Of a stretch of DNA of 10,000 nucleotides, positions 1 to 10,000 are shown piece after piece. The stretch is from Salpingoeca rosetta (lineage: Eukaryota; Opisthokonta; Choanoflagellata; Craspedida; Salpingoecidae), in NCBI RefSeq assembly GCF_000188695.1, contig NW_004754928.1, positions 238,374 to 248,373 on the forward strand, read 5' to 3'. A program made the translations under genes and the position numbers. Numbering within the stretch: position 1 is the first letter of the stretch; every line of letters begins with the position of its first letter. A model generated the notes under the pieces. It ran no database searches, had not been told where the DNA came from, and saw only the letters and a program-made list of their open reading frames with translations.

Positions 1-8430
<8,430 letters not shown>

Positions 8431-8444
8431 CGCTGCTTGTCGGT

Positions 8445-8445
<1 letters not shown>

Positions 8446-8529
<84 letters not shown>
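8446..8529 (+). repeat. (TG)n array, about 42 units, just after the stop codon
   Basis: Perfect TG run starting about 15 bases after the IBTK-like stop, followed by TTTG-type repeats. It probably lies in the 3' UTR and would be a UG repeat in the mRNA. Confidence 0.95.
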
Positions 8530-8530
<1 letters not shown>

Positions 8531-8854
8531 CGCTTGTTTGTTTGCTTGTTTGTTGTTTGTTGTTTGTTTGTGTGTTCGTTTGTTTGTTTGTTTGTCTCTG
8601 TGTGTCTGTATCTCTCTGCCTGTGCGTGTACGTGTGTGAAGGCAACACTGGCCCAGCACATGAAAGCAATCTATTGTGTGTTGGAGTCTCAACTCTTCCG
8701 GGCATTTGAGTAATGTGCAATACATAGAACCAGGTTGGCGTTTGGCGCGAGAACTTGAAAGCGAAAACACAACAAGCAAGCATCGGAGGAATCCTCGCAC
8801 TACATGGACACAAAGCAGAACACAAACAAACAAACAGGTACATAAGCATAAGCA

Positions 8855-8898
8855 GCAACGCTAGGCAACGCGACGCAACGCAACGCAACGCAACGCAA
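8855..8898. repeat. CAACG pentanucleotide run
   Basis: Imperfect then perfect copies of CAACG (about six), ending 17 bases before the stop of the minus-strand gene. Confidence 0.85.
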
Positions 8899-8915
8899 AT
8901 ATCCGCAACACCACA

Positions 8916-10000
8916 TCAGCAGTCGGGGCGGATGACGAGGAGGGAGGCTGAGTTGGATGGCATGCCGTAGATGTCACCGTTTGGCGCGCGCACCGCGTCC
9001 GTCCACAAACCGATTCCTGATGCTCCAGTGTCGAGGGTGGTCGTGTCGGTGGTGTTGGTGGCAGGGTCGATGATGAGAACAGAGGTTGCGGACAGTGGGA
9101 CGGCGTAGATGCGGTTGTCGCGGCCGAGGACGGCCCCGCCCCACTTGCTGGTCATGGTACCGAGCCCGGTGATGGTGGTCAAATCCAACGTGTGTGTGGC
9201 GGGATCGATGATGAGCACCTCTGGCGCCCCAAATGGCGTGCAGTAGATGAGTCCGTTGGGCGCGAGCACGCCCCCCATCCACTTGAGAGCGCTTGAACTG
9301 TCCCTGTCGGCCATAGATATGACCGCGGTGGTGTTGTTTATCGGGTCAATGACAAGCACAGCGTCTGCATCATAAGGGGGCGCATAAATGAGCCCGTTGG
9401 GGGCAGCCACGCCCCCAAACCACTTCCCGCTCACGGCAGCCACCATGCTGGTGGTGTTGGTTGTGTTGGTGCTGGGGTCGATGATGAGAACGGAAGAGGA
9501 TATGTAAGGGATGCCGAAGATGCGGCCGTCATCGGCCAACACACCGCGCGCCCATTTGGGGGTGTCATCTCTGAGGCCGGCGATGGTGGTGACGTCTGCG
9601 GTGTTTGTGGCAGGGTCAATGATGAGCACGGACCCCGCAAAGAACGGGATGCCGTAGATGAGGCCGTTGTTGGCGAGCACGCCCCCTTGCCACTTGAAAT
9701 CTGTGCTCGGCAGATTGGTCATTGTGGTGGTGTCCATGGTGTTTGTGCTGGGATCGAGAATAAGGATGGCAGTTTCTGACGATGGAATGCCATAGATGAG
9801 CCCGTTGTTGGCCAGCACGCCACCGCTCCATCTTGAAGTCGTGCCAGGAGCCGTTGCCAGGGTGGCAACGGTTGGCATGCTCATCCTGCAAAGGGTTGAC
9901 TGCGTGGTGGACAGGGCGGCAGAGAGGTGTCCCAGCATTTGTTGCTGCGACTGGATGACATCTTGCTGAGCGCTCACGGTTGCGAAGAGCTGGCCGACGT
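8916..10000 (-). CDS. Seven-repeat beta-propeller-like protein, 5' partial
   Basis: A single open frame runs from the right edge to TGA (complement of 8916-8918), about 361 residues in the window with no intron. The start is not in view: the frame is open to base 10000, and the first Met (about 9938) is well inside. The N-terminal part (about 9880-10000) is a Gln-rich, probably coiled or helical segment (S-A-Q-Q-D-V-I-Q-S-Q-Q-Q-M-L). Seven repeats of 44-47 residues follow. Each has K-W-x-G-G-V-L-A-x-N-G-x-I-Y-G-I-P, then V-L-I-I-D-P-x-T-N-T and a T-T-I/M strand. Seven four-strand repeats indicate a beta-propeller. No catalytic residue or named family is recognised. Such folds usually bind proteins or ligands. 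No signal peptide can be judged. Confidence 0.8.
   Translation of the reverse strand, partial: VGQLFATVSAQQDVIQSQQQMLGHLSAALSTTQSTLCRMSMPTVATLATAPGTTSRWSGGVLANNGLIYGIPSSETAILILDPSTNTMDTTTMTNLPSTDFKWQGGVLANNGLIYGIPFFAGSVLIIDPATNTADVTTIAGLRDDTPKWARGVLADDGRIFGIPYISSSVLIIDPSTNTTNTTSMVAAVSGKWFGGVAAPNGLIYAPPYDADAVLVIDPINNTTAVISMADRDSSSALKWMGGVLAPNGLIYCTPFGAPEVLIIDPATHTLDLTTITGLGTMTSKWGGAVLGRDNRIYAVPLSATSVLIIDPATNTTDTTTLDTGASGIGLWTDAVRAPNGDIYGMPSNSASLLVIRPDC
8919..9878 (-). repeat. Seven coding repeats of about 46 residues (138 nt)
   Basis: The repeat-marking Trp codons start (minus strand) at about 9830, 9692, 9554, 9422, 9281, 9143 and 9005. The spacings are 46, 46, 44, 47, 46 and 46 residues. 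Repeat 7 stops after V-I-R-P-D-C and lacks its last strand. The missing strand seems supplied by T-V-A-T-L-A-T-A-P-G-T-T-S just before repeat 1. Confidence 0.85.

Larger units (their letters stand above)
8431..8915. other. Convergent intergenic/3'-UTR interval
   Basis: This interval lies between the two converging stop codons. It holds a (TG)n array (about 8446-8529), TTTG/CTTG repeats (about 8530-8600), about 240 bases of ordinary sequence and a CAACG/GCAAC pentamer run (about 8855-8898). No AATAAA is seen on + and no TTTATT (its complement) for the - gene, so polyadenylation sites cannot be placed. No credible gene is present. Confidence 0.75.

Noticed and set aside
8640..8850. Small plus-strand open frames in the intergenic interval
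   Set aside because: Short, composed partly of repeat sequence, no start context, no domain and no splice link to the gene upstream.

Overview
This is a eukaryotic nuclear window, not a bacterial one. The main gene is cut by nine spliceosomal-type introns of 206-262 bases, with GT...AG ends and matching phases across every junction. The introns are packed with (TG)n or CA-rich microsatellites, and the exons with in-frame codon runs (Gln, Asn, Thr, Lys, Gly, Ser, Asp). With the fairly GC-rich coding sequence and the gene content, I infer a free-living unicellular eukaryote. A choanoflagellate such as Salpingoeca is my best guess, but the species is not proven.

Positions 1-8430 (+) hold the 3' three-quarters or so of one large gene. 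It is an IBTK-like protein (inhibitor of Bruton tyrosine kinase family; CUL3 adaptor). The recognisable order is: tail of the RCC1 propeller (268-357), acidic/Gln-rich charged segment, an unrecognised Trp-rich block, a divergent first BTB split by an intron, a very long low-complexity linker, a helical block, a second BTB interrupted by about 127 residues of low complexity, a BACK-like helical region, a UBA domain built from two small exons, a disordered Lys/Gln/Ser-rich tail with a short D-I-M-A-E-E-E motif, and the conserved IBTK C-terminus. The ankyrin repeats and most of the RCC1 propeller expected for the family would lie left of the window. My spliced model is join(<1..11, 268..357, 614..1770, 2033..4629, 4836..5041, 5253..5349, 5605..5802, 6037..6138, 6370..6429, 6668..8430). 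It encodes about 2,092 residues with no frame break.

Positions 8431-8915 are the convergent intergenic/3'-UTR interval, with a long (TG)n array, TTTG-type repeats and a CAACG pentamer run. Positions 8916-10000 (-) carry the 3' part of a second gene, open to the right edge. It encodes seven roughly 46-residue repeats that look like a seven-bladed beta-propeller with N/C strand closure.

The two genes converge and show no sign of working together. The main points of interest are the UBA domain inside an IBTK-like protein, the microsatellite-filled introns with opposite-strand CA and TG arrays in one pre-mRNA, the altered second BTB, and the propeller family. I see no defence system, mobile element, RNA gene or CRISPR array.
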